From Halofilum ochraceum (lineage in GTDB: Bacteria; Pseudomonadota; Gammaproteobacteria; XJ16; Halofilaceae), in NCBI RefSeq assembly GCF_001614315.2, contig NZ_LVEG02000009.1, positions 16,758 through 80,757 on the forward strand: a DNA stretch of 64,000 bases. Direction: 5' to 3'. The notes below the pieces were generated by a model that was not told where the DNA came from, did not search any database, and saw only the letters and a program-made list of their open reading frames with translations. The translations under genes were made by a program, and so were the position numbers. The stretch's first letter is position 1. The number at the start of each line of letters is the position of its first letter. Below are positions 1 to 9,034 of this stretch, piece by piece.

Positions 1-299
1 ACAACCGTTATCTGTGCGGGGAGCGCATCACCGAGGCCGACTGGCGGCTGTTCACCACCCTGATCCGCTTCGACGCGGTCTATGTCGGTCACTTCAAGTG
101 CAACCGGCAGCGGATCGCGGATTATCCGAATCTTTCAGGGTATCTGCGCGAGCTGTACCAGTGGCCGGGTGTGCGCGAGACGGTCAACTTCGAGCACATC
201 AAACAGCACTACTACTACAGCCACGGGAACATCAATCCGACCCGCGTGGTGCCGAAGGGGCCGACACTCGACCTCGAAAGCCCGCACGGGCGAGGCTAA
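1..299 (+). CDS. yqjG: Glutathionyl-hydroquinone reductase (YqjG/ECM4 family), C-terminal part
   Basis: The window opens inside this gene; about 98 codons remain, read from base 3 to the TAA at 297-299. The family (omega/xi-class glutathione S-transferases) reduces glutathionyl-hydroquinones with glutathione in the cytoplasm. The visible part is the end of the alpha-helical C-terminal domain, with the family-typical stretches ITEADWRLF and FKCNRQRIADYPNL, then a Tyr-rich HYYYSH segment near the end. The catalytic Cys lies in the missing N-terminal half, so activity cannot be judged. The recognisable sequence makes the family call firm. Confidence 0.85.
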   Translation, partial: NRYLCGERITEADWRLFTTLIRFDAVYVGHFKCNRQRIADYPNLSGYLRELYQWPGVRETVNFEHIKQHYYYSHGNINPTRVVPKGPTLDLESPHGRG

Positions 300-328
300 G
301 TGCGCGATTGCGACGCACAGGCATTACG

Positions 329-404
329 ATCGCGAGCAAGCTCGCTCCTACAATCCCGGAATATTCCGAGCGATTATGGGTGTAGGAGCGAGCTTGCTCG
401 CGAT
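329..404. repeat. Inverted pair of REP-like elements
   Basis: Two copies of a 24-bp element with core GGAGCGAGCTTGCTCGC lie head to head: 329-352 on the minus strand and 381-404 on the plus strand, about 28 bp apart. Each copy is itself a near-palindrome that can form a hairpin. The same element recurs near 3.8, 7.7 and 14.1 kb, always between genes. This matches the REP/BIME elements of gammaproteobacteria. The rest of the 300-545 gap shows no gene. Confidence 0.85.
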
Positions 405-545
405 AGCCGGAGTTCAGGGCCTGCGCGAATATCCGGCGCCTGGCCGCGGCGGTCTGCTCTGCTTCCGGTGGCTGAGGTCCCCGATTGCCGGCTGGCTCCC
501 TGAGGTCGCAAGCCGGCCTACGCGTGTTCCCCGTTGCGCCGAGCC

Positions 546-755
546 TCAGCCGTCGAGCGTGAACCCGACCACCACGGTTACCTGCCAGTGGTCGATGCGC
601 CCGTCGATGATATGCCCGCGTGTATCCCGGACCTCGAACCAGCGCATGTTGTGGACCGATTTGCTGGCGCGTTCGATCGCATTCTGCACCGCGGCCTCGA
701 TACCGTCGGGCGAGGAACCGGTCAATTCGATATGTTTATAGACGTGATCGCTCAT
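546..755 (-). CDS. Dodecin family flavin-binding protein
   Basis: A 69-residue protein beginning [13 protein letters not shown], with the dodecin pattern of a short beta strand, one helix ([20 protein letters not shown]) and two further strands ending in VVVGFTLDG. Dodecins form hollow 12-mers that store or buffer flavins. An in-frame ATG six codons upstream exists, but GAGAGGA sits just before the ATG at 755, so I start there. It lies 61 bp downstream of the SDR gene on the same strand and may be the last gene of that operon. Family call is secure. Confidence 0.88.
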   Translation of the reverse strand: MSDHVYKHIELTGSSPDGIEAAVQNAIERASKSVHNMRWFEVRDTRGHIIDGRIDHWQVTVVVGFTLDG

Positions 756-816
756 CTGTCCTCTCCAGTCCATCAGCCGGCCGGAACCGCGCGCTCAACC
801 GGCCCTTCGTCCGAGC

Positions 817-1647
817 CTAGCTTCCCTTGTCGGCGCCGGCCAGCAGCGCGTTCCACGGCCCTGAGCCGACCAGGCCACCGCCGCCGTCGACCGCGATCGA
901 TGTGCCGCTGACGTAACCGGCTGCGCCGGACGCGAGATAGACCGCGGCCGCCCCGATATCCGTGGTCTGGCCGAGCCGCCCGAGGGGTACGATGCGGGCC
1001 GCCCGGTCCGCGGCCTCGCCCGGCAGCAGCCGGCGCACGCCCTCGGTGTCGGATACCGGCCCGGGCACGATCGAGTTGGCCCGGATGCCGTATCGACCCC
1101 ATTCGAGCGCGAGCGTGCGCATCAACTGCTCCACGCCTGCCTTCGCGGCACCGACGTGCGCCTGTCCGGCATAGGGGGCGGCCGCCTGGGGTGCCGAGAT
1201 CATGATGATCGAGCCGTCGGTCGTGCGCAGCTGATCGAAGGCGGCGCGGCAGGCGTGGAAGCTGCCGTTGAGGTCGATATCGACCACCGAGCGGAAACCG
1301 TTCGGCGTCAGTTCCTCGGCGGCGGCCGCGAAATTGCCGGCGGCGCCACAGACCAGCGTATCGAGATCGCCGAGGGCGTCCCGCGCCGCGGCCAGTGCCG
1401 CCTCGACCGCCTCCGGTTCACGCACATCCGCCGGCGTCGTCGACACGGCCCTGGCGCCGGCCTGTTTCAGTCGCTGTGCCGCGTCTGCGAGACGCTGTTC
1501 ATTGCGCCCGCAGAGACCGACGGCCGCGCCCAGGCGCGCGAACGCCACCGCGACGCCCAGATTGATGCCGCTGCCGCCGCCGGTGACGAATACGGTGTGA
1601 TTGGCGAGCAGATCGGGACGGAACACGTCGAGTGGATCGTCAGTCAT
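817..1647 (-). CDS. SDR-family oxidoreductase, 2,4-dienoyl-CoA reductase-like
   Basis: 276 residues. The N-terminal Rossmann motif is TGGGSGINLG (about residues 22-31), followed by CGRNEQRL for NADP preference, the GAAGNF strand (NNAG equivalent), and a C-terminal SGTSIAVDGG that is standard for the family. The usual catalytic Tyr of YxxxK is replaced: the segment reads QAHVGAAKAG, with the Lys kept. That arrangement is typical of peroxisomal-type 2,4-dienoyl-CoA reductases, so a fatty-acid beta-oxidation auxiliary role is the best guess; other acyl-CoA substrates are possible. The ATG follows the rhomboid stop after a single base, so the two are probably translationally coupled. Confidence 0.8.
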   Translation of the reverse strand: MTDDPLDVFRPDLLANHTVFVTGGGSGINLGVAVAFARLGAAVGLCGRNEQRLADAAQRLKQAGARAVSTTPADVREPEAVEAALAAARDALGDLDTLVCGAAGNFAAAAEELTPNGFRSVVDIDLNGSFHACRAAFDQLRTTDGSIIMISAPQAAAPYAGQAHVGAAKAGVEQLMRTLALEWGRYGIRANSIVPGPVSDTEGVRRLLPGEAADRAARIVPLGRLGQTTDIGAAAVYLASGAAGYVSGTSIAVDGGGGLVGSGPWNALLAGADKGS

Positions 1648-1648
1648 G

Positions 1649-2329
1649 TCAGCGCATCCGGTCGCGCGGTTGCATCGGCAGCTTGCCGCGCCAGTAGAGG
1701 ATCATGATCAGCCCGGCCGCCATGCCGCCGAGGTGAGCAAAGTGTGCCACGCCGGCCTGGGTGCCGGTAATGCCCAGATAGAGTTCAAGCGCGCCGTAGA
1801 GGATCACGAACCATTTCGCCTTGATCGGGATCGGGGGGATCAGCAGCAGGATGTACTGGTTCGGGAAGCGCAGACCGAACGCGAGCAGGATGCCGAACAC
1901 CCCACCGGATGCCCCCACCGTGGGGTAGATGTCGCCCCCGCCGCTGGAGGCGACAATCAGCTGTACGAGTGCCGCGCCGATCACGCAGCCGAAATAATAG
2001 GTCAGGAAGCGGCGCGAGCCCCAGTCGAGTTCGATCAGGGTGCCGAACATCCACAGCGCGAACATGTTGAAAAACAGATGCAGCAGATTGCCGTGCAGGA
2101 AGGCGTAGGTGACCAGCTGCCAGATCTCGAACTGGGGGACCTGTTGCAACCCGATGGGGGCGTCGACGTACCGCGGGGTGTTGAGCGGCCACAGCGCAAA
2201 CGTCTCGATCAACGTCTGAGCGCCACCCAGTCCCTGGAGCAGGAAGACCACGCAGTTGCCGATCAGCAGCGCCTGTATGACCGGAGGGAATGTGCCGGCG
2301 CGATTGGGGTGCTGGAAATAATCGGACAT
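1649..2329 (-). CDS. Rhomboid-family intramembrane serine protease
   Basis: 226 residues with about six hydrophobic segments. The catalytic dyad is visible: Ser141 in GASGG and His199 in AHLGG; the loop motif HGNLLHLFFNMFALWMFG (about 79-96) is the conserved region after TM1 and TM2. Rhomboids cut transmembrane substrates within the membrane. I start at the ATG at 2329, which has GAGG eight bases upstream; the open frame runs further back but that part is the antisense of the phosphatase gene and is not protein-like. It is the middle gene of a phosphatase-rhomboid-SDR operon. Substrate unknown. Confidence 0.9.
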   Translation of the reverse strand: MSDYFQHPNRAGTFPPVIQALLIGNCVVFLLQGLGGAQTLIETFALWPLNTPRYVDAPIGLQQVPQFEIWQLVTYAFLHGNLLHLFFNMFALWMFGTLIELDWGSRRFLTYYFGCVIGAALVQLIVASSGGGDIYPTVGASGGVFGILLAFGLRFPNQYILLLIPPIPIKAKWFVILYGALELYLGITGTQAGVAHFAHLGGMAAGLIMILYWRGKLPMQPRDRMR

Positions 2330-2363
2330 GATCCTCGCAGCATGCAGCCCCGTCGGTGCGGTT

Positions 2364-2927
2364 TCAACGCGGATTGCACGCCAGTACCCACCGCACCTGT
2401 TCGTCGTTCTCGATCGCACCGGGGCGGGCGCGGCGGACCGTGATGATCGCCTGTTCCGGCGGCATACCGCGTTCCACCAGTAACCGGGCGGCGACCGCGC
2501 CCGAGCGGCCCATGCCCGCATGACAGTGGATCACCACCCGTTCGTCGACATCGAGGCAGCGATGCAGCGCAGGCCCGGCCTCGGCCCAGCGGGGCTCGAA
2601 TGCCGAGCCGGGGGCCGTACCGTCGATCACGGGCAGATGCCACCACGCGAGCCCCCGGGCCATGGCGCGCTCGCCCAGCCCATCGACGCCCAGCAGGGTC
2701 AGCTCGAACGGCTCGACCAGCGTGACAAGCGCCCGGGCGCGCCAGCCGACGATCCCGGCGAGATCGGCAGCGAGCGCCCCCTCATGGCTCCCGCCGCCCA
2801 GCGCCGCCCCGATCCCGGGACAGGCGCTCAGGCCGATCCGCCCGCCACCCGGTGCCCGCACATTATCGATTGCAGCTTCCACGTCGCGGCTCGAACTCGG
2901 ACAATCCTTGCGCCATAATGATGGCAT
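2364..2927 (-). CDS. Dual-specificity / CDKN3-like protein phosphatase
   Basis: 187 residues. The signature HCHAGMGRSG (HCx5R) gives the nucleophile Cys135 and phosphate-binding Arg141; Asp102 in PVIDGTAP is placed to be the general acid. The N-terminal RIGLSACPG and the WHLPV segment resemble the bacterial proteins related to cyclin-dependent-kinase inhibitor 3 phosphatases. Substrates in bacteria are unknown. The chosen ATG has a poor ribosome site; GTG codons at about residues 16 and 23 are alternatives that keep all motifs. It is 34 bp upstream of the rhomboid gene and divergent from the acetyltransferase at 2969. Confidence 0.82.
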   Translation of the reverse strand: MPSLWRKDCPSSSRDVEAAIDNVRAPGGGRIGLSACPGIGAALGGGSHEGALAADLAGIVGWRARALVTLVEPFELTLLGVDGLGERAMARGLAWWHLPVIDGTAPGSAFEPRWAEAGPALHRCLDVDERVVIHCHAGMGRSGAVAARLLVERGMPPEQAIITVRRARPGAIENDEQVRWVLACNPR

Positions 2928-2968
2928 CGGCCCCGGATGGGCCAGTCCTGCCGCAAGGGAGTTGCATC

Positions 2969-3424
2969 ATGACCCGCGTGATCCACGTAGAAACCGACCG
3001 CTCGTTCAGCCCCGATGAGTACGCCGAATTGATGGCGGCCGTCCACTGGGGCGAGCCCAGCGATTATGCCGCCGTAAGCGTTACCGCCGCCCTGCAGGCT
3101 TACCATTTCGTCGGTCACGTCCGTGATGAAGCCGGAATGCTGGTGGGCTATCTGTGCGCGTTCAGCGATGGCGTTTTCGCCACCTTCATCGGTGAACTGG
3201 TCGTGCATCCGTGTGCCCGTGGCAACGGTGTCGGCGCCGCGCTGCTGGAGGCCATCGAATCCGAGTGGCCCGGCGTGCCGGTCTTCGCGCTCGGCTTCCG
3301 GGATGCCCGGGCGTTCTTTCAGCGTCAGGGCTACAGCCATCCGCCCCGCCCGATGGAGGTGCTGACCAAGCTGGATACCTGGCCGGTGGAGGCGGGCATT
3401 ACGCTCGAGGCGAGCGAGGGCTGA
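2969..3424 (+). CDS. GNAT-family N-acetyltransferase
   Basis: 151 residues, full length for a single GNAT domain. The acetyl-CoA pyrophosphate-binding motif A is ELVVHPCARGNGVGAALL (residues about 76-93), with R84-G-N-G-V-G. The following helix and FALGFRDARAFFQRQGY fit motif B. The ATG at 2969 has AAGGGAG upstream, which decides the start against an earlier in-frame ATG. The acceptor substrate cannot be deduced. A 7-bp tandem repeat starts at the stop codon. Confidence 0.85.
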   Translation: MTRVIHVETDRSFSPDEYAELMAAVHWGEPSDYAAVSVTAALQAYHFVGHVRDEAGMLVGYLCAFSDGVFATFIGELVVHPCARGNGVGAALLEAIESEWPGVPVFALGFRDARAFFQRQGYSHPPRPMEVLTKLDTWPVEAGITLEASEG

Positions 3425-3470
3425 GGGCCACGGGCCAAGGGCCAAGGGCCAAGGGCCAAGGGCCAAGGGC
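3425..3470. repeat. Tandem 7-bp repeat (GGGCCAA)n
   Basis: One imperfect unit at 3425-3431 is followed by five perfect GGGCCAA units (3432-3466) and a partial sixth. It begins directly after the TGA of the acetyltransferase and ends 14 bp before the stop of the convergent SelW-like gene, so it fills a 60-bp convergent gap and lies in neither coding region. Confidence 0.9.
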
Positions 3471-3484
3471 TGGTGACGGCGTGC

Positions 3485-3775
3485 CTAGTTGCGAGGGCGG
3501 TCGCTGTGGCCGAGATCTCGGTTCGGCCAGAAGGCGTCGCGGAGGCGTTGCTTGAGTTCCTTGGCCTCGGGGAAGCGGCCCTCGGCTGCGCGGGACCAGA
3601 GTACGGTGCCGTTGTCGGCGGTGATCTCGAATACGCCCTTGCCCGCCGGCGCGAGTGCGACCTCCGCGAGGTCGTCCTCGAAACTCGACAACAGTTCCTG
3701 CGCCAGCCATGCCGAGCGCAGCAGCCAGCGGCAACGCGGACAGTAGGCGATCGCGATGCGGGGTTTGTCGGTCAT
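3485..3775 (-). CDS. SelT/SelW/SelH (Rdx) family redox protein
   Basis: 96 residues with a thioredoxin-like fold expected from the family. The redox motif Cys12-Pro-Arg-Cys15 follows the first beta strand (IAIAYCPRCRW); in eukaryotic SelW the second position is selenocysteine, whereas here both are Cys codons. The strand VFEITADNGTVLWSR and the acidic/basic helix EAKELKQRLRDAF complete the usual Rdx pattern. Function in bacteria is poorly defined; a thiol redox role is assumed. It converges on the acetyltransferase gene across the 7-bp repeat. Confidence 0.85.
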   Translation of the reverse strand: MTDKPRIAIAYCPRCRWLLRSAWLAQELLSSFEDDLAEVALAPAGKGVFEITADNGTVLWSRAAEGRFPEAKELKQRLRDAFWPNRDLGHSDRPRN

Positions 3776-4076
3776 ATCGGTCGGGTGCGGTCAGTAGTCG
3801 GTAAGAGTTGTCGCCGGGGCGTCGGGCGCACCGTAGGAGCGGCCTTGGCCGCGAACCGCTTTCTGGGGCGGCCTTCCGGTCCTCGCCGTTACGGCCGCGA
3901 CACGGCTCGTGTTTCACCGGTTCCAGGGATCGTCGGCGCATCGAGTGATTCAGTCATGGGTGGACGGGATGCCGGTTCGCGGGCAAGCCCGCTCCTGCAG
4001 GTTCTATCCTTCCTTTGCGTCCCCTGGCGCGCTTCGCGCCTTGGCGATAACCTGTTCGGTATCCGGTTGGGCGGCC
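3776..4076. repeat. Intergenic repeat island: REP variant pair plus one copy of the TTGGCG repeat
   Basis: A REP variant with core GGAGCGGCCTTGGCCGCGAA lies at about 3832-3857 (plus) and a second variant with GCGGGCAAGCCCGCTCCTGC at about 3974-4000 (minus), forming an inverted pair. At 4011-4052 there is one copy of a second repeat family, recognised by GCGCCTTGGCGATAACC at its right end. No coding sequence is seen in this stretch. Confidence 0.8.
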
Positions 4077-4676
4077 TCAAAGGGCTTTCAGCCAGAAGAG
4101 CAACGGCTTATCCGTCTCCTCGGTGTCGCCGATGTCGCGCCACGGGAAGCTGGCCATGAGGTCCGGGCGGCGTTCGTAGCCGAAGTGCCGCCAGACATCG
4201 TCCAGCGGGCGCGCGTCCTGCGGGCGCATCGGGTGGTCATCCGGGCGCTGCACCGCGCAGTGGGTGATCCAGTCGTAGTCGCCATAGCTGCGCGCCAGGG
4301 TCTCGCGCTCGCGGAAAAACGTCCGGTAGAGACCGCGCCCGCGGTACGCGGGCAGCAGTACCGATTCGGCGTTGTAGTAGATCCGGTTGATATCGAAGCC
4401 GGCGGTGCGGAACGGTTCCTTCATCGCCTCGGCCTCATCGGCCAGCGGCATCGCCGTGGTCGCGCCGATCGGGCGCTCACCGTCGAATACCAGCAGGGCG
4501 AACGCGCGCGGACTGTCGACGTAGTACTGCAGGTAACGCCGCTCGTAGTCGATGTCGCCGTCGTAGAGATACGGCCACTCGCGGAAGACGGTCATGCGCA
4601 GATCCGCGAGTTCGTCCATGCGCTCGGCGATGCCACTGCCGTGCCAGCGCTCGAGCCGCAGTTCCGTTTCCGTCAT
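4077..4676 (-). CDS. GNAT-family N-acetyltransferase
   Basis: 199 residues. The central strand-turn-helix ESVLLPAYRGRGLYRTFF (about 104-121) holds the acetyl-CoA motif R112-G-R-G. The N-terminal part (RLERWHGSGIAERMDELADLR split over a helix) and the C-terminal MRPQDARPLDDVWRHFGY look like a family of about 200-residue bacterial acetyltransferases of unknown substrate. Its start overlaps the RDD gene stop by four bases (ATGA), so the two are translationally coupled. Confidence 0.8.
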   Translation of the reverse strand: MTETELRLERWHGSGIAERMDELADLRMTVFREWPYLYDGDIDYERRYLQYYVDSPRAFALLVFDGERPIGATTAMPLADEAEAMKEPFRTAGFDINRIYYNAESVLLPAYRGRGLYRTFFRERETLARSYGDYDWITHCAVQRPDDHPMRPQDARPLDDVWRHFGYERRPDLMASFPWRDIGDTEETDKPLLFWLKAL

Positions 4677-5158
4677 GGCGTCGTCGCTTCCTCCTCCCGT
4701 CTTCCGGCCAGGATGACCCGGGTGCCGGCCATGCGGTCATGCAGGCCGCGCCGGTCGTTACTGAAGACGATGGGGACGAGGGCGGCCAGCGACAACAGTG
4801 CGCCGGCCGGTACGAGTTGCGGATCGATGCCCGCGAGCGCGCCGGTGAGCCACCATGGCCAGCCGCGCAGCGCGGCCACGGTGAAATCGAGGCGTCCGCC
4901 CTCGGGCGGACGCAGCCGCAGACCGAGCAGCCGCTTGCCCGGCGTGGCCATGCGGGCGGTGCCCTCGGTGAAGATCCGGTAGAACATCGCGATCGCGGCG
5001 GTCAGGACCAGGGTGCCCGGCGTCGCTGCCGCCGCCAGTGCCTGGCCGGAGGCCAGCAGGACCAGCAGCGCAATGACGGCGATCGCCGCCGCGTCGATCA
5101 GGCCCGCAGCGATTCTTCGCCCGAGCGGGGCGCTGCGGTCTTCAACCGGTGAACTCAC
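4673..5158 (-). CDS. RDD-family membrane protein
   Basis: 161 residues with three to four hydrophobic segments. The naming residues are present: Arg and Asp in LGRRIAAGLIDAA near the N-terminus and a further Asp/Arg-rich SNDRRGLHDRMAGTRV at the C-terminus, plus TPGKRLLGLRL in the loop. RDD proteins are inner-membrane proteins of mostly unknown function; some are linked to ion transport. It sits 41 bp downstream of typA on the same strand and overlaps the following acetyltransferase gene by four bases. Confidence 0.85.
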   Translation of the reverse strand: MSSPVEDRSAPLGRRIAAGLIDAAAIAVIALLVLLASGQALAAAATPGTLVLTAAIAMFYRIFTEGTARMATPGKRLLGLRLRPPEGGRLDFTVAALRGWPWWLTGALAGIDPQLVPAGALLSLAALVPIVFSNDRRGLHDRMAGTRVILAGRREEEATTP

Positions 5159-5199
5159 GTCCTCGTGCTCCCTGTCCTGGCCCGCCGGGCCACACGCGG

Positions 5200-7020
5200 T
5201 CAGGCGGTCGCCGCGCGGCTCGCCTTTTTGCGCTCGTGTTCCTTCAGCCAGCGCTTGCGCACGCGCACGGCCTTCGGGGTGATCTCGACCAGTTCGTCAT
5301 TGTTGATGAACTCGAGCGCCTGTTCCAGATCCAGCTTCAGCGGCGTGGTCAGGACCACGTTCTCGTCGGAGCCGGCCGCGCGCACGTTGGTCAGTTCCTT
5401 GGCCTTGAGCGGATTCACGGTCAGGTCGTTGTCGCGCGAATGAATGCCGATGACCATGCCCTCGTAGACCTCGTCGTTGTGGCCGACGAACATGCTGCCG
5501 CGGTTCTGCAGGTTGAAGATGGCATAGGCCACGGCCTTGCCGTTCTCCTGCGAGATCATGACCCCGTTGCGCCGCTGGCCGATGTCCTGCGCGCCCATCG
5601 GGCCGTAGTGGTCGAACACGTGCGTGAGGATGCCCGTGCCCGAGGTGATGCTCATGAACTCGCTGCGGAACCCGATCAGTCCGCGCGCCGGGATCTCGTA
5701 TTCGAGGCGCACGCGGCCGGTCTCGTCCGGCTGCATGTCCTTCAGCGTGCCGCGACGCTCGTTCAGGCGCTCGATCACACTGCCCTGGTGCTCGGCGTCG
5801 ATATCGGCGACCAGGTGTTCGTACGGCTCATGCTTCTCGCCATCGACTTCGCGCAGGATCACCGACGGGCGCGAGACCGCGATCTCGTAGCCCTCGCGGC
5901 GCATGGTCTCGAGCAGCACCGACAGGTGCAGCAGGCCACGGCCCGAGACCTTGAACTTGTCCGGGTCGTCGGTGTCCTCGACCCGCAGGGCGACGTTCGA
6001 TTTCAGCTCGCGGTCGAGGCGCTCGCGGATCTGGCGGCTGGTGAGGTATTTCCCCTCGCGCCCGGCCAGCGGCGATTTGTTGACCTCGAAGGTCATGTTC
6101 ACGGTCGGCTCGTCCACCGTCAGCAGCGGCAGCGCCTCGGGGTGGTTCGGGTCGCAGATCGTGTCCGAGATATCGAGCCCGTCCATGCCGGTCAGGGCGA
6201 CGATGTCGCCGGCCTCGGCGCTGTCGACCTCGATGCGGTCCAGGCCCTGGAAGCCGAGGATCTTGAGCACGCGCGCGTTGCGCTGCCTGCCGGTGCGGCC
6301 GACGATCTTCACCGGGCTGCTGGGCTTGAGGGTGCCGCGGCGCACGCGGCCGATGCCGATCTGGCCGAGGAAGCTGGAGTAATCCAGCGTCGTGACCTGG
6401 ATCTGGAAAGGCCCGTCCGGGTCGACATTCGGCGCCGGCACGCGCTCGACGATGGTCTCGAACAGCGGCTGCATGTCGCCCTCGCGCACGTCGTCCGTAA
6501 GGCCGGCATAGCCGTGCAGCGCCGAGGCATAGACGACGGGGAAATCGAGCTGCTCGTCGGTCGCGCCGAGGCTGTCGAAGAGGTCGAAGGTCTTCTCGAT
6601 CACCCAGTCCGGGCGCGCGCCGGGGCGGTCGATCTTGTTCACGACCACGATCGGCTTGAGCCCGAGGTCGAAGGCCTTCTGGGTGACGAAGCGGGTCTGG
6701 GGCATGGGGCCATCGACCGCGTCGACCAGCAGCAGGCAGCAATCCGCCATCGACAGCACCCGCTCCACCTCGCCGCCGAAATCGGCGTGGCCCGGGGTGT
6801 CGAGGATGTTGATCCGGTAGCCGTTCCAGTCGATCGCGGTGTTCTTCGACAGGATCGTGATGCCGCGCTCGCGCTCGAGATCATTGGAATCCATGACCCG
6901 CTCGGCGCCGGCGTCGCGCGCGGAAAGGGTGCCGGATTCCTGCAGGAGGCGGTCGACCAGGGTGGTCTTGCCGTGGTCGACGTGGGCGATAATGGCGATG
7001 TTGCGCAGTTTCTCGATCAT
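5200..7020 (-). CDS. typA: Ribosome-associated translational GTPase TypA/BipA
   Basis: 606 residues, the normal family length. The G1 motif AHVDHGKTT is at residues 13-21, G3 DTPGHADF near 78 and G4 NKID near 132; the EF-G-like domains III and V and the C-terminal TypA-specific domain ([18 protein letters not shown], ending in KKASRAATA) follow. TypA acts in 50S assembly and stress-responsive translation, especially in the cold. I start at the ATG at 7020 because [19 protein letters not shown] matches the family N-terminus; upstream codons are not protein-like. It is divergent from the cold-shock gene, which suits a shared cold-adaptation theme. Confidence 0.96.
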   Translation of the reverse strand: MIEKLRNIAIIAHVDHGKTTLVDRLLQESGTLSARDAGAERVMDSNDLERERGITILSKNTAIDWNGYRINILDTPGHADFGGEVERVLSMADCCLLLVDAVDGPMPQTRFVTQKAFDLGLKPIVVVNKIDRPGARPDWVIEKTFDLFDSLGATDEQLDFPVVYASALHGYAGLTDDVREGDMQPLFETIVERVPAPNVDPDGPFQIQVTTLDYSSFLGQIGIGRVRRGTLKPSSPVKIVGRTGRQRNARVLKILGFQGLDRIEVDSAEAGDIVALTGMDGLDISDTICDPNHPEALPLLTVDEPTVNMTFEVNKSPLAGREGKYLTSRQIRERLDRELKSNVALRVEDTDDPDKFKVSGRGLLHLSVLLETMRREGYEIAVSRPSVILREVDGEKHEPYEHLVADIDAEHQGSVIERLNERRGTLKDMQPDETGRVRLEYEIPARGLIGFRSEFMSITSGTGILTHVFDHYGPMGAQDIGQRRNGVMISQENGKAVAYAIFNLQNRGSMFVGHNDEVYEGMVIGIHSRDNDLTVNPLKAKELTNVRAAGSDENVVLTTPLKLDLEQALEFINNDELVEITPKAVRVRKRWLKEHERKKASRAATA

Positions 7021-7299
7021 GGGCTTCTGGACCGTTGGGACCGGGACGACGATACGGTCGGCCCGCAAAACCGGACATTGTAACGCGAATTGGCTTCCGG
7101 CGTCTCCCGTAGCAGTCCGGCGAAGCCCGGAATCGGGGCACAATTCGCAAAAAAGGGTGGACTACGGCCCGCAGAGTGTGCATCATCGACCTCGCAGTGA
7201 GGTTCGAAGGTCCCCGGCAGTACCGCATGGCAGTCTCCGGTTGGTTCTCAGAACGACCTGCAACAACAGTCCCGACCCAACCATCGAGGAGATGACCCC

Positions 7300-7503
7300 A
7301 TGTCGACTGGTACAGTGAAGTGGTTTGATGACGCGAAAGGCTTTGGTTTCATTCAGCCCGAAGACGGCAGCAAGGACGTATTCGTCCATTTCAGCGCCAT
7401 CGCGGGCGACGGCTTCCGTAGCCTGACCGAAGGCCAGCAGGTCGAGTTCGAAACCACCACGACGCAGAAGGGCCTCGCGGCGGCGAACGTTCGCCCCGTC
7501 TGA
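7300..7503 (+). CDS. Cold-shock protein (CspA family)
   Basis: 67 residues, a single cold-shock domain. RNP1 is KGFGFI (13-18) and RNP2 is VFVHF (27-31), so it should bind single-stranded RNA and DNA as an RNA chaperone. The run GGAGATG shortly before the ATG supplies the ribosome site (ATCGAGGAGATGACCCC). The 279-bp gap to typA leaves room for the long 5' leader typical of csp mRNAs, and a strong terminator follows at 7543. Confidence 0.95.
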   Translation: MSTGTVKWFDDAKGFGFIQPEDGSKDVFVHFSAIAGDGFRSLTEGQQVEFETTTTQKGLAAANVRPV

Positions 7504-7542
7504 ATCCCTTTCCGAGCGGCCTGAAGAGGCCACCCGGAAGTG

Positions 7543-7575
7543 AAAAAAGCCCCGCCAATCGGCGGGGCTTTTTTT
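7543..7575 (+). terminator. Rho-independent terminator of the cold-shock gene
   Basis: A run of A is followed by a 10-bp stem AAGCCCCGCC / GGCGGGGCTT around the loop AATC (7547-7570) and seven further T. It lies 40 bp past the csp stop and could work in both directions. Confidence 0.95.
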
Positions 7576-7900
7576 ATGCCTGTTACTTGTACCGGGTGAA
7601 GTCAAAGGCGGCCTCACGCGGAGGCGCGGAGGGCGCAAAGAAAAAACCGGTGTCTCGCCAAGACGCCAAGCGCGCCAAGTAAAGAGAAAGGAAGGGATAG
7701 AACCTTTAGGAGCGAGCTTGCTCGCGAACCGGTCTGCCGAGTCCTCCCCCGATCGCGATTGACTCAGGCGCGGCAGGACCGGGCGGGGCGCCGTGTCAAC
7801 GGCAAGGCGGTTCGCGGCCAAGGCCGCTCCTACAGCACCGTTGACTCGATTTTCGATTTTCTCTGCGTGCTCCGCGGCTCCGCGTGAGGCGAATTCGACC
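7576..7900. repeat. Intergenic repeat island with three repeat families
   Basis: No gene is visible. From left to right: a CCTCACGCGGAGGCGCGGAG element at about 7609-7646; a TCTCGCCAAGACGCCAAG element at 7653-7690; a REP copy with GGAGCGAGCTTGCTCGC at 7707-7730 (plus); a REP variant with GCGGCCAAGGCCGCTCC at 7809-7834 (minus); and an inverted partner of the first element, with CTCCGCGGCTCCGCGTGAGG, at about 7855-7891. The outer pair and the REP pair are nested inverted repeats. Confidence 0.75.
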
Positions 7901-8929
<1,029 letters not shown>

Positions 8930-9034
8930 TTATAGTACGCCGCGAGTTCGCCGGTTTTCAATCTACCGCTGCTCCCCTATCCTGACGCGCCCGTCGTTGG
9001 ACCGGTGCGTGGCGCCAACCCGAAGAGGGAAGAA

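Noticed and set aside
2330..2521. N-terminal extension of the rhomboid frame
   Set aside because: It is Arg-rich and antisense-like, overlaps the phosphatase gene, and a good ribosome site supports the later ATG at 2329.
3485..3775. Possible selenoprotein
   Set aside because: The redox motif is encoded by two ordinary Cys codons and there is no in-frame TGA.
5149..7083. 644-codon open frame on the plus strand
   Set aside because: It is the antisense shadow of typA, whose sequence is unmistakable; its own product is a low-complexity His/Arg/Val-rich chain without any family.
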